DNA of 64,000 bases, taken from positions 62,001 through 126,000 of the forward strand of contig NZ_JAIXCQ010000008.1 in the NCBI RefSeq assembly GCF_020297055.1. Direction: 5' to 3'. Numbering within the stretch: the first letter of the stretch is position 1; each line of letters starts with the position of its first letter. Source of the stretch: Isoptericola luteus (GTDB lineage: Bacteria; Actinomycetota; Actinomycetes; Actinomycetales; Cellulomonadaceae). The translations under genes and the position numbers were made by a program. This document shows positions 18,861-27,616 of this stretch, one piece after another. The notes under the pieces are model-generated. The model was given only the letters and a program-made list of their open reading frames with translations. It searched no databases and was not told the DNA's origin.

Positions 18861-20273
18861 ATGAGTCAGAAGAAGCGGGGCCTGGGCCGTGGCTTGGGCG
18901 CCCTGATCCCGTCAGGTCCTGAGACCGAACGGCCGGTCGACGTGTTCTTCGCCTCGAACGACGCGAAGGCCTCCGCCGCCGCCGCAGAGGGGAGCACGTC
19001 GACGAAGGCGGGATCGGAGGCTCTCGCTCCGGAGCAGTCGGAGACCCTGGACTCCCCCGGGCGTCCGGGGCGTCGGTCGGCGTCCTGGGACAACGCGATC
19101 GCCGGTGGACGACTCGGGATGCTGGCCGGTGGCGAGAGCGGGCGAGGTCAGGCAGCGACGAGCCTCCTTGACGACATCACTCAGGCTGGTGGCGCGCGCC
19201 TGACCGAGAGCGCGGGTGAGATCGAGGACGAGACGACGACGTCGTTGGGCTTGATCACTCGGATCACTGCCACGGAGACGGACGACGGAGACGCTGCGGT
19301 GTCCGTCCCTTCAGAGCCTGTGGAGGAGGCCCCGGCGGATGGGCCGGGGACCGCAGGAGCGACAGAGCTGGACGAGGGCGATTCGAGTGCGTCTGTCGGC
19401 GAGAGCCGCCGCGGCGTTTCACGTGAAACGGACCTTGTCCCGGTTCCGGGTGCGCGGTTCGCCGAGATCGCGGTCGGTGCCATTCGGCCGAACACCTGGC
19501 AGCCACGGGCAGTGTTCGACGACGGTGAGCTCGACGAGCTTGTCGACTCGATCTCGCAGATCGGCGTGCTCCAGCCGATCGTCGTTCGGCCGGACCCGGA
19601 GACAGAGGGTCAGTTCGAGCTGATCATGGGTGAGCGCCGGTGGCGCGCGTCGCAGGCAGCGGGGATGGAGACCATTCCCGCGATCGTCCGCGAGACCGAG
19701 GACTCGGACATGCTCCGAGACGCGCTGCTGGAGAACCTGCACCGTGCCGCGCTCAACCCTCTTGAGGAGGCTGCGGCGTACCGTCAGCTGCTCGACGACT
19801 TCGGGTGCACGCACGAGGAGCTGGCGACCCGGATCGCGCGGTCGCGCCCGCAGATCTCGAACACTCTGCGCCTGCTCAAGCTGCCGCCCTTGGTCCAGCG
19901 ACGGGTGGCCGCGGGGGTCCTTTCTGCCGGCCATGCTCGCGCCCTTCTCGGCCTCACCGACGGCGCGGAGATCGAACGCCTTGCTCAGCGCATCGTGTCC
20001 GAGGGGTTGTCGGTGCGTGCGACGGAGGAGATCGTCACCCTTTTGACCAGCGGCGACGCGGAGCGAGCGACGCGCCGAGCACCCCGGGCGGGGCAGCGGA
20101 GCGAGGCCATGACCGAGCTCGCGACGCGGCTCTCTGACCGCTTCGAGACGCGCGTGAAGGTAGACCTCGGCAAGACGAAGGGCCGGGTGACTGTGGAGTT
20201 CGCGTCGGTGGAGGACCTCAACCGCATCCTGGGAGTGATGGCTCCGGAGGATCCGGGCCTGCTGCGGTCCTGA
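18861..20273 (+). CDS. parB: Chromosome partitioning protein ParB (Spo0J)
   Basis: 470 aa; ATG with AGGAGG eight nt upstream. ParB is a CTP-dependent DNA clamp that loads at parS and spreads. The N-terminus [15 protein letters not shown] is the ParA-stimulating tail. A low-complexity acidic/Ser region (about residues 30-190) makes it longer than the usual 330-380 aa. The ParB/Srx domain follows ([28 protein letters not shown] with the GERRxR box at about 257-262), then the HTH ([21 protein letters not shown]) and the C-terminal dimerisation segment. A parS site lies in the linker codons at 19415. Confidence 0.97.
   Translation: MSQKKRGLGRGLGALIPSGPETERPVDVFFASNDAKASAAAAEGSTSTKAGSEALAPEQSETLDSPGRPGRRSASWDNAIAGGRLGMLAGGESGRGQAATSLLDDITQAGGARLTESAGEIEDETTTSLGLITRITATETDDGDAAVSVPSEPVEEAPADGPGTAGATELDEGDSSASVGESRRGVSRETDLVPVPGARFAEIAVGAIRPNTWQPRAVFDDGELDELVDSISQIGVLQPIVVRPDPETEGQFELIMGERRWRASQAAGMETIPAIVRETEDSDMLRDALLENLHRAALNPLEEAAAYRQLLDDFGCTHEELATRIARSRPQISNTLRLLKLPPLVQRRVAAGVLSAGHARALLGLTDGAEIERLAQRIVSEGLSVRATEEIVTLLTSGDAERATRRAPRAGQRSEAMTELATRLSDRFETRVKVDLGKTKGRVTVEFASVEDLNRILGVMAPEDPGLLRS
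19415..19430. other. parS site inside parB
   Basis: CGTTTCACGTGAAACG carries the full 14-bp GTTTCACGTGAAAC core. It lies in the low-complexity linker of parB and encodes GVSRET. Confidence 0.85.
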
Positions 20274-20328
20274 CCGACGCTCACGGCGCACGCCGAGACC
20301 TTCCGTCGGACCGAGCACGAGCATCTTG

Positions 20329-20360
20329 GTCGCCGCTGTTTCACGTGAAACAGCGGCGAC
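20329..20360. other. parS site within a 32-bp palindrome after parB
   Basis: The perfect parS TGTTTCACGTGAAACA (20337-20352) is flanked by GTCGCCGC and GCGGCGAC, forming a perfect 32-bp palindrome 55 bp downstream of the parB stop. The likely double role is ParB loading site and transcript-end hairpin for parA-parB. Confidence 0.88.
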
Positions 20361-20545
20361 CTATGTCGTCGCTTCGCCGTCCCCGAGCCGGCGCCACCGG
20401 CGGGAGGGCCGGTCTGGTCTCTGGGACCTACGCACAAGATCCGGTACCCAGGCCGATTCCTCATGCGGTCGGTAGCGGCAAGCGCTGAGCTCCTGACGTC
20501 GTCAGTCGTTTTGGCCTGTGAAGGGGAAAGAGTACGGCCCTTCGC

Positions 20546-20561
20546 TGTTTCACGTGGAACG
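20546..20561. other. Degenerate parS-like site
   Basis: TGTTTCACGTGGAACG differs from the 16-bp consensus at two positions, one inside the core (A to G). It is probably a weak or decayed ParB site. Confidence 0.5.
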
Positions 20562-20636
20562 TCGCGATCCGCGATGGGCGCGGCGGACGACATCACCTGA
20601 TCAGCGTTGGCGTGGGCACGAGAGCGAAAGTAGGCC

Positions 20637-20684
20637 GGCAGCGGGAGCGGCAGCGGGGGCGGGAGCGGGAGCCGGAGCCGTAGC
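20637..20684. repeat. Hexamer tandem repeat (GGGAGC type)
   Basis: Eight consecutive 6-bp units: GGCAGC, GGGAGC, GGCAGC, GGGGGC, GGGAGC, GGGAGC, CGGAGC, CGTAGC. The repeats sit in the gene-poor spacer and have no reading frame worth calling. Confidence 0.8.
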
Positions 20685-20775
20685 CAGGGACGTCCGCGGT
20701 GCGAGGAAGCCACGACACTCGTTTCGCACGGGCCGGTGCGCCCGCGCCGTCGTTCAGCGCGGGAGCATGATGACG

Positions 20776-20791
20776 TGTTTCACGTGAAACG
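20776..20791. other. parS site in the parB-trxA spacer
   Basis: TGTTTCACGTGAAACG contains the full GTTTCACGTGAAAC core and is outside any gene. Confidence 0.85.
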
Positions 20792-21910
20792 ACGACCGTC
20801 CCCGTCGTGGGCGTCGGAAGCGGCTGAACTCCCAGTCGGGAGCGCATTCGGTACAGCCGTGGGGGAGTGGTCAGGGGAGACGCCTGCGTCTTGGGAGGTC
20901 CGAACTCGGTCTGAGGCGCAAGACCTGGATTGCCCGTCGGCATGTCTGACGGCCGACAGCGAGTGCCAGCGGCGATCACGCTTGGACCGAGGGTGTCGTG
21001 GCGGTCGCGCCGCGGCTGGTCGCCGTGGAGGCCGAGCCATCTCGCGCGCTGTGGTGGGGGCGGTAGCGCGCATGGCGGCGCGCATTTCAGTCTGATCGTT
21101 CATTTCAGTCGGAGCGCTCGGGGCACGGAGGACTTCCCATGTCGGACAGAGCGGCATATACCGGCGGCCGGGGCCGACGACCCATGCGGCGCGCGAGGGC
21201 GAGTGTCCTTGGTCGCGGGAGACCGCGATCCGGTCAGAACGCTTCGCGGGGCCGAGTACGTCGTCTGCTCGGCGCAGCGACGGGGTCCGTGCTGGCTAGC
21301 TCGCGGGTCGGGCACCTGGACCTGGCGCGCGAGATCTTCGGCCTGATGCACGACGCAGACGTGGGCACCGCTGGGGACGAGCGCGTCCGACGGCTCGGTC
21401 CGAGGGTCCGTGCTCGCCTCGTGCCGTTCCAGAATCCGCGACAGTCGAACGTAGGTGAGCCGCTTGCTAATGCACTCGTGTGGTCGCTCACCGTGGCTTC
21501 GCCCGCGACGCCGACCTGTGGGGGAAGCGTGCCCCTCGAGCGGCTCGTCGACTGACGGGACGGCGTACCAACCAACGGGACGGCGAGAGGCGCCGGCACG
21601 CGCATGCTCGTTGGGGAACGCCGCGCAGGGTGCGCCGTCGGCATCGGAGGGATCTGCGAATGCGCCGACGAGGGCAGTTCACGGCTGAGGTCGCACGGTC
21701 GGCGCCCAGGTCAGGGCAGGCACGTGCGGCGACGTTCGCGTGTCGCGTTCGCGGACCGCTCCAGCAGGTTGGGTGAGCTGTCCGGGACGTGGGTCCCCCG
21801 CCGAGAGCGGCCCGCACTGACGGTGCCGGAGGGCCACATGCGCCGTTGAGGGCCGCATGCGCGTTCCGCCCGTGAGCTCGTACCGGACTCTGCCGGGCCG
21901 GCGCTCCGTT

Positions 21911-21964
21911 GTGCCCGTCGTGCCCGTCGTGCCCGTCGTGCCCGTCGTGCCCGTCGTGCCCGTT
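21911..21964. repeat. Nonamer tandem repeat (GTGCCCGTC)x6
   Basis: Five exact copies of GTGCCCGTC followed by one GTGCCCGTT, with a partial GTGCCAGCC after. The period is a multiple of three, so a short frame reading VVP repeats exists across it, but its surroundings do not look coding. Confidence 0.9.
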
Positions 21965-22131
21965 GTGCCAGCCGCGCCTCCGGCTCCGGTCCGATGCGGA
22001 GCTGGGCCGTACCGGGCGGCCGCCCCGGTGCTGGTGAACGGCACGCGGGAGAAACGCCATCGACTGCTCGGCGAGTGCGGCTCGGCCGAGTAGCGGGCAC
22101 CTGAGCACGCGCCCCGGCCAGGGACGACGAC

Positions 22132-22163
22132 GGCCGCCGTGTTTCACGTGAAACACGGCGGCC
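22132..22163. other. parS site within a 32-bp palindrome after trxA
   Basis: The perfect parS TGTTTCACGTGAAACA (22140-22155) is flanked by GGCCGCCG and CGGCGGCC, again a perfect 32-bp palindrome. It lies 20 bp past the stop of trxA, which runs on the minus strand, so it is the expected terminator position for trxB-trxA. Confidence 0.88.
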
Positions 22164-22182
22164 GCGACGGTGAATGCTGGGG

Positions 22183-22509
22183 TCAGCTCACGAGGACTGC
22201 ATCGATCTCTTCCTGGATGGCCCGCTTGGGACGGGCGCCGATGATCGACTTGACCAGCTCGCCGCCGGAATAGACGTTCAGGGTCGGGATGGACACGACG
22301 CCGTAGGCCATGGTGGTGGCCTGGTTGGCGTCGGTGTCGAGCTTGGCGATCTTGATCTTTCCGTCGTACTCCTCGGCGAGCTCCTCGAGGATCGGGGCGA
22401 CCATGCGGCACGGGCCGCACCAGGTCGCCCAGAAGTCGACGAGCACGGGGATGTCGGATCCCAGGACCTCGTCCTTGAAGGTGTCGTCGGTGACGGCAAC
22501 GGTCGGCAT
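22183..22509 (-). CDS. trxA: Thioredoxin
   Basis: 108 aa from the ATG at 22509, with AAGGAG 5 nt upstream. Cytoplasmic disulfide reductase with the canonical active site WCGPC (Cys31, Cys34), in the context VLVDFWATWCGPCRMVAPIL. The cis-Pro loop is SIPTLNVYSGGE. Reduced by the adjacent TrxB, whose gene lies 37 bp upstream on the same strand. Confidence 0.97.
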   Translation of the reverse strand: MPTVAVTDDTFKDEVLGSDIPVLVDFWATWCGPCRMVAPILEELAEEYDGKIKIAKLDTDANQATTMAYGVVSIPTLNVYSGGELVKSIIGARPKRAIQEEIDAVLVS

Positions 22510-22546
22510 GCTGACTCCTTCTGTCTTGCGGTAGGGGTGGTGAGGC

Positions 22547-23563
22547 TCAGCCGGCGACGGCGTCGAGCGCGGCGGGCAGGGCCTCCGGGTCGGCGTCGAC
22601 GTCCGCGATCTCCGCGAGGTATGCCTGGGCGTCCAGCGCGGCGGAGCAGCCGGACCCGGCGGCGGTGATGGCCTGACGGTAGGTGTGGTCGACGAGGTCC
22701 CCGCAGGCGAAGACGCCGGGCTGGTTGGTGCGGGTGGAGCGCCCTTCGACGCGCACGTAGCCCTCGTCGTCGAGGTCGATCTGGCCGGCGAGCAGCTCGC
22801 TGCGCGGGTCGTGCCCGATGGCGACGAACAGGCCGGTGACGTCGAGCTCGCGCTCGGCACCGGTGACGGTGTCGCGCAGGGTGATGCCGGCGACCTTGTC
22901 CTGGCCGCTGATCGCCGCGACCTCGCTGTTCCAGGCGAACTCGATCTTCGGGTCGCTCTGGGCGCGGTCCGCCATGATCTTGGAGGCACGCAGCCCGTCA
23001 CGGCGGTGCACCACGGTGACCTTGGACGCGAACCGCGTCAGGAAGGTGGCCTCCTCCATCGCGGAGTCCCCGCCACCGACGACTGCGATGTGCTGGTCGC
23101 GGAAGAAGAACCCGTCGCAGGTCGCACACCAGGACACGCCGCGTCCCGACAGGCGCTTCTCGTCGGCCAGGCCGAGCTCCCGGTAGGCGGACCCGGTCGC
23201 CAGGATCACTGCGCGGGCGCGGAAAGTCTCCCCGCCACCGGTCACGACCGTCTTGATGTCGCCGGTGAGCTCGAGGGTCTCGGCGTCGTCCCACAGCACG
23301 CGGGCACCGAACTTCTCCGCCTGCTCGCGCATGGACTCCATGAGGTCCGGGCCCTGGACACCGGTCGGGAACCCGGGGAAGTTCTCCACCTCGGTGGTGT
23401 TCATCAGCGCACCGCCGGCCGTCACCGAGCCTGCGACCACGACGGGTGCCAGGCCGGCACGCGCGGCGTAGACCGCCGCGGTGTATCCGGCCGGGCCGGA
23501 GCCGACGATGACGATGTCGTGCACGGTGGACTCACCGGCGGGTGCGGTCGACTGGTCGGTCAC
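22547..23563 (-). CDS. trxB: Thioredoxin reductase (NADPH, FAD)
   Basis: 338 aa. Transfers electrons from NADPH through FAD and a redox disulfide to thioredoxin. FAD motif GSGPAG is at 21-26, the redox motif CATC (Cys146, Cys149) is in [12 protein letters not shown], the NADPH motif is [10 protein letters not shown], and the C-terminal FAD motif [15 protein letters not shown] is present. Full length with the normal domain order. The trxB-trxA pair is conserved at this site in actinobacteria. Confidence 0.97.
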   Translation of the reverse strand: MTDQSTAPAGESTVHDIVIVGSGPAGYTAAVYAARAGLAPVVVAGSVTAGGALMNTTEVENFPGFPTGVQGPDLMESMREQAEKFGARVLWDDAETLELTGDIKTVVTGGGETFRARAVILATGSAYRELGLADEKRLSGRGVSWCATCDGFFFRDQHIAVVGGGDSAMEEATFLTRFASKVTVVHRRDGLRASKIMADRAQSDPKIEFAWNSEVAAISGQDKVAGITLRDTVTGAERELDVTGLFVAIGHDPRSELLAGQIDLDDEGYVRVEGRSTRTNQPGVFACGDLVDHTYRQAITAAGSGCSAALDAQAYLAEIADVDADPEALPAALDAVAG

Positions 23564-23710
23564 GTTCTCTCCTGCGGGGTGGGCTGCGGGTGGTGCGGGT
23601 GGGCGATGTCCGGGGTGGTGAAGGTCGCCAGCGGCGTCAACACCACCCGTGGTGTCGATGTTCCCTCACCGTCGCGGGTGCGGCGCGTCCGACCCGCCGC
23701 CACGCGACTG

Positions 23711-25648
23711 TCAGGAGATGACGATCTCGTTCAGCTCCAGGTAGTACTTGCCGCTCGTCATCGGGAGCTCGGTGATCCACAGGACGAACGAGTCGGAGAC
23801 GGTGTCCTCGCTCAGCGTCAGCTGGGTGTCGCTCGCGAACGCGCCCTCGGCGAGCACGGGGCCGTCGGTCGGTGCGTCGGCAGTGGTGGCACGGACCTCG
23901 ACGTGCCCGCCCTCGGAGTTCGTGTTGAGCGCGATCGACGTGACCGGCGCAGGCTCCTCGAGCTTGATCACGTAGCCGATGCCGGAACGGAGGCCGGCGA
24001 ACTTGGGGTCGGCGAACCACTGCGTGAACCAGAAGGTGGACGGATCGGAGTCGAACGCGAGGTCGACGGCCTCAGGGTGCTGGCCGTCGCCCTCCGGGTC
24101 GAGCTGGTCACCCGACGCGATGACGGGCCGGACCTCGGGCTCGTCCGGCGTCGGCTCCTCGGACTCGGTCTCGGTGCCCTCGTCACCGCCGTCCGCCGGC
24201 GCCGACGGTGACGACGAGGCTTCGGCCAGCGGCGGGGCGAACGGCTTGCCCGCGAGGCTGATCGCCCAGATGGCACCGGCGATCACGAGGACGATGACGA
24301 GCGCCATGACGATCGGTGTCGGGTTGACCCCGCGACGTCGCGGCGCCGGGCTGGACGCGAAGCTGCCGGTGCTGGTGTTCGGCTCCCCGCCACCGGGCGG
24401 AGGCGGCGGGACCGGGGCGTGCGCGGTCGACTGCTGTGCGGCGTATCCCGCGACGGGGGCACCGGCTGGCGGGTAGCCGCCGCCGGCCGGGGACCCGGCG
24501 GCCGGCTGCCCTTGCGCGGGGTAGCCGTACGCCTGCTGCCCGTAGGTGGGCTGCGGGTACTGGCCGGCCTGCGGCGGCAGCGCCGTCGTGGCCTGCGGGT
24601 CCATCGGCCGGGCGGCGGCGTACGCCTGGGTCGCGCCCATGGCGCCGCCTGCGACAGCGCCTGCGGCACCAGCGGTCGCCACGCGGGCGATGCGCCCCGT
24701 CGACGGCCGCCGGACGGGCTGCGCGGGGGGCGGCGTGCCGGGGCGCGCCACGCCCGGCGCGCCGGCGCCGAGCACCGAGGAGCGCGAGGGCGGGCCGGCC
24801 GCGGGCTGGACGAACTGCGGCAACGAGTCGACGACCGACACCTCGCCCCACGGGGCGAGCGCGGCGGCCACGTCACCAGGGGTCGCCGGCGCGGCGCCGG
24901 CGCCGGCGCCGAACGTCCGGCGGACGAGCGCGTCGAGGCTCTCGTCGACGTGCGGCACGAGGGTCGAGACGGGCACCACCCCGGTGGCGTCGGTCTGCGC
25001 GGGCAACGGACGCACGGCGTCGGGGGAGATCCAGGAGTCCTCGAGGCTGTCGCCGGCCCAGCGCGCGGTGAGGGCGTAGTAGACGAGCGCGACGAGGTTG
25101 CGAGCGTCCGAGGCAGCGGCGGCGTCGCCCGCAGCCTGGGTGTTCCCGCTGTCACCGGTGTCCATCCCGGCGAGCGCCGCGTCGATCCCGAGACCGGTGA
25201 CCGACACGCGATGGCCGTCGACCCGGACCGCGTCGGGCCGCAGCGCACGGTGGTGGACCCCGCGCTGCGCGGCGGCCTCGAGCGCAGCAGCTGCCTCGCC
25301 GACGACGGCGCGAGCCTGCTGGGCGTCGACCAGTCCACCGGAGATGATCTCGGTGAGCGACGAGCCGCGGTAGGGCTCGCTGATGATGTAGTGGCGGGAC
25401 CCGGAGCCGAGGTCGGTGGAGCCGACGTCGAGCACGCGGCTCAGGCGGGGGTCGGTGACGAGCGCGGCGCGACGGGCGGCGTCGAGCGCCGCGGTCGCGT
25501 GCTGTCCGTCCACGAACGTCACCCGGACCGGACGGTCCAGGATCTGGTCGTGCGCCTCCCAGGCGTCGGCTGCGGCGAGGTCGGACGCAGCGGGCTGCGA
25601 CAGCCGGTAGCGATCGACCATGACGGTGCCGGGAAGGGCGGTGCTCAC
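23711..25648 (-). CDS. Membrane pseudokinase with extracytoplasmic discoidin-like domain (MviN-associated)
   Basis: 645 aa from the GTG at 25648 (VSTALPGTVMVDRYRL), with GAGGAG 5 nt upstream. The N-terminal ~260 residues keep a Ser/Thr kinase outline (VDRYRL near the start) but have GVHHRALRPDAVRVDG where HRDxKPxN should be and VTGLGID in place of DFG, so it should not catalyse phosphotransfer. A Pro/Gly/Gln-rich linker leads to one membrane helix (about 443-465, IVMALVIVLVIAGAIWAISL) and a C-terminal F5/8-type (discoidin-like) domain (about 510-645; DSDPSTFWFTQWF). In M. tuberculosis the same parts are fused to MurJ as MviN; here murJ is the separate upstream gene. Confidence 0.82.
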   Translation of the reverse strand: MSTALPGTVMVDRYRLSQPAASDLAAADAWEAHDQILDRPVRVTFVDGQHATAALDAARRAALVTDPRLSRVLDVGSTDLGSGSRHYIISEPYRGSSLTEIISGGLVDAQQARAVVGEAAAALEAAAQRGVHHRALRPDAVRVDGHRVSVTGLGIDAALAGMDTGDSGNTQAAGDAAAASDARNLVALVYYALTARWAGDSLEDSWISPDAVRPLPAQTDATGVVPVSTLVPHVDESLDALVRRTFGAGAGAAPATPGDVAAALAPWGEVSVVDSLPQFVQPAAGPPSRSSVLGAGAPGVARPGTPPPAQPVRRPSTGRIARVATAGAAGAVAGGAMGATQAYAAARPMDPQATTALPPQAGQYPQPTYGQQAYGYPAQGQPAAGSPAGGGYPPAGAPVAGYAAQQSTAHAPVPPPPPGGGEPNTSTGSFASSPAPRRRGVNPTPIVMALVIVLVIAGAIWAISLAGKPFAPPLAEASSSPSAPADGGDEGTETESEEPTPDEPEVRPVIASGDQLDPEGDGQHPEAVDLAFDSDPSTFWFTQWFADPKFAGLRSGIGYVIKLEEPAPVTSIALNTNSEGGHVEVRATTADAPTDGPVLAEGAFASDTQLTLSEDTVSDSFVLWITELPMTSGKYYLELNEIVIS

Positions 25649-25786
25649 CTGTGCTCCTCGGTGGGGGTGCGGGTGGAGGGTGACTTCCTCCGGTCCATCG
25701 GACCATGGTACGGGCGAGGGCCACAGGGAATGGCCCCGCACGTCAGAGGGGTTTTGTGCAGGTTGTTCGAGGGTGTCGGCATCGGG

Positions 25787-27616
25787 TCACCGACCCAGCC
25801 GCCGGAGCACGGGAGCGAGGGCGTCGTCGAGCTCGCGCACCCGCAGGACCTTGAGCGACAGGACGTACGCGAGCAGCATGACGACGCCCGCCACGACGGT
25901 CACCAGTGCCGACCTGCCCCAGGACGTGATCTCGTAGCCGCCCAGGAGGCGGACCGTGAGCCAGCCCATCCCGCTCGCGACGACGGCGCCGACGGCCGCC
26001 CGGACGTACAGCCGCATCACGCGGGGGCCGTCCATCCCGTCGAGCTTGCGGTGCATGCCGCGGACGCGCAGGAGGAGCGAGATCCACGTGGACAGGGCGT
26101 AGGCGCCGCCGGCGGACACCGCCCACCACGCGGACGGGAGCACGGACACGGCCCCCCAGAGCGCGAGCACCATGGAGACGGTCGCGATGATCTGGATGAC
26201 GAAGAGGCTGCGCCCGTCCTCGAACGCGAAGTACATCCGGCGCACGAGCACGGTGGCGCCCAGGGCGACGAGACCCGGTGCCATGGCCTGGATGATCCGC
26301 GCGACGGCGGTGACCTCCTCGGCGACGAGCGACGGGAGCACGGTCGACGTGAGCGGGACGGCGAGCACGAGGAGCGCGGCCGCGGAGAACACGGAGAACA
26401 CCCCGGCGGAGCGCAGCCCGAGCGACATGTCGGCCCGCACGGCGGGGAGGTCCCCGGCCTGCACGGCCGCCGTCATGCGCGGGAACATCACGGTGACGAT
26501 GGAGACGATCACGAGCGAGTGCGGCAGCAGGTAGATCGTCATCGCGTTCGTGTAGGCCGCGTTGCCCGCGATGACCTCGTCGGGCCCGGCGGTGGTCCCG
26601 GCGGCGATGAGCACGTTCGACAGGTAGAGCACGCCGAGCTGTTCCAGAGCCACCGCGCCGATGGTCCAGCCCACGACCACGCCGGCCGAGCGCAGGCCGA
26701 TACCGCGGAACCCGACGCGGAACCGCCACCGGAACCCGGAGCGCCGCAGCGCGACGACCAGCACCAGCGCTTGCGCCGCGATACCGAGCGTGGCTGTGGC
26801 ACCGAGCACCACGGTCTGCGACGTCGTCCACGTGGACAGGTCGGAGATGCCGCCGGCCTGCGCGGTGCCCCAGACGAGGATGAACGCGCCGAAGCCCAGC
26901 AGCGACACCACGTTGTTGGCCACCGGCGCCATGCCGTAGGCGGCGAACCGCCCGCGCGCGTTGAGCACCTGCCCGAGCAGCATGTACAGGCCGTAGAAGA
27001 AGACCTGGGGGATGCACCAGTACGCGAAGACCACGGCGAGCTGACGGGCGTCCGGGTCGTCGACCTTGAGGGTGTACAGCCACACGATGAGCGGTGCGGC
27101 GACGACGAGGACGGCGGTGAGCAGCAGGAGGCCCAGGCCCGAGATGGTGATGAGCTTGTCGAGCCGCTCGCGTGCGTTGGGCGCGTTCATGGCCCGGAGG
27201 ATCTGCGGGATCAGCACCGCCTGGAGCACGCCCGCGGAGATGAGCGCGAACAGCATGTTGGGCAGCTTGTTCGCGACGTCGAACGCGTCCGCGACGGTTC
27301 CGGTCGCGCCGACGCAGGCCACCAGGAGCATGCCGCGGACCAGCCCCGACGCGCGCGACGCGACGGTACCGACCGTCATCGCGATGGAGTTCTTGCCCAG
27401 GCTCGCCCGGCGCACGCCGTCGGTGCCGGGTGCCGCCACGGCGTCGCTCTCGGGGACCACCTCGGGAACGGCTCCGGCGGGCTGTTCGGGGGCGTTCTCG
27501 CCGGCCTCGGGGCGGTGGGCGCGGCCTGAGGCACCGCCCGACGCGTGCGCGTTCCCGCCACGGGCGTGCCGGGGCGGGCGCTTGGCGTCGTGCTCGGCAG
27601 GACGGTCGGCGGTCAT
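25787..27616 (-). CDS. murJ: Lipid II flippase MurJ (MviN family)
   Basis: 609 aa from the ATG at 27616, which overlaps the stop of the upstream DUF6049 gene (ATGA). A disordered, charged N-terminal extension of ~70 residues precedes the MOP-fold core (SIAMTVGTVASRASGLVRGMLL; KLPNMLFALISAGVLQAVLIPQ). About 14 hydrophobic segments can be seen. It moves lipid II across the membrane for peptidoglycan synthesis. It lacks the C-terminal pseudokinase fused to it in mycobacteria; that module is the next gene downstream. Confidence 0.95.
   Translation of the reverse strand: MTADRPAEHDAKRPPRHARGGNAHASGGASGRAHRPEAGENAPEQPAGAVPEVVPESDAVAAPGTDGVRRASLGKNSIAMTVGTVASRASGLVRGMLLVACVGATGTVADAFDVANKLPNMLFALISAGVLQAVLIPQILRAMNAPNARERLDKLITISGLGLLLLTAVLVVAAPLIVWLYTLKVDDPDARQLAVVFAYWCIPQVFFYGLYMLLGQVLNARGRFAAYGMAPVANNVVSLLGFGAFILVWGTAQAGGISDLSTWTTSQTVVLGATATLGIAAQALVLVVALRRSGFRWRFRVGFRGIGLRSAGVVVGWTIGAVALEQLGVLYLSNVLIAAGTTAGPDEVIAGNAAYTNAMTIYLLPHSLVIVSIVTVMFPRMTAAVQAGDLPAVRADMSLGLRSAGVFSVFSAAALLVLAVPLTSTVLPSLVAEEVTAVARIIQAMAPGLVALGATVLVRRMYFAFEDGRSLFVIQIIATVSMVLALWGAVSVLPSAWWAVSAGGAYALSTWISLLLRVRGMHRKLDGMDGPRVMRLYVRAAVGAVVASGMGWLTVRLLGGYEITSWGRSALVTVVAGVVMLLAYVLSLKVLRVRELDDALAPVLRRLGR

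Larger units (their letters stand above)
20361..22131. other. 1.77-kb gene-poor parS-containing spacer between parB and trxA
   Basis: I find no convincing gene here. The longest start-to-stop frames have weak third-position GC bias (about 57% in a sampled stretch of the 21139-21555 frame, well below the G/C-dominated third positions of genes such as gyrA or dnaB), and none resembles a known family. The segment holds a degenerate parS (20546), a parS (20776), a hexamer array (20637-20684) and a nonamer array (21911-21964). In mycobacteria the equivalent interval carries a small gene and cwlM; neither is present here. It may be a decayed gene region kept as centromere-flanking DNA. Confidence 0.6.

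Noticed and set aside
20546..20561. Counting this as a full parS site
   Set aside because: Two mismatches including one in the core; kept only as a degenerate site.
21139..21555. 138-codon frame with GGAGG eight nt upstream of its ATG
   Set aside because: Third-position GC in a sampled stretch is only about 57%, well below the genes around it; it is Arg-rich, and matches no family I know. Homology or expression would be needed to accept it.
21857..22093. Short frame with VVP repeats
   Set aside because: It exists only because the 9-bp repeat has a period divisible by three; flanks are not coding-like.
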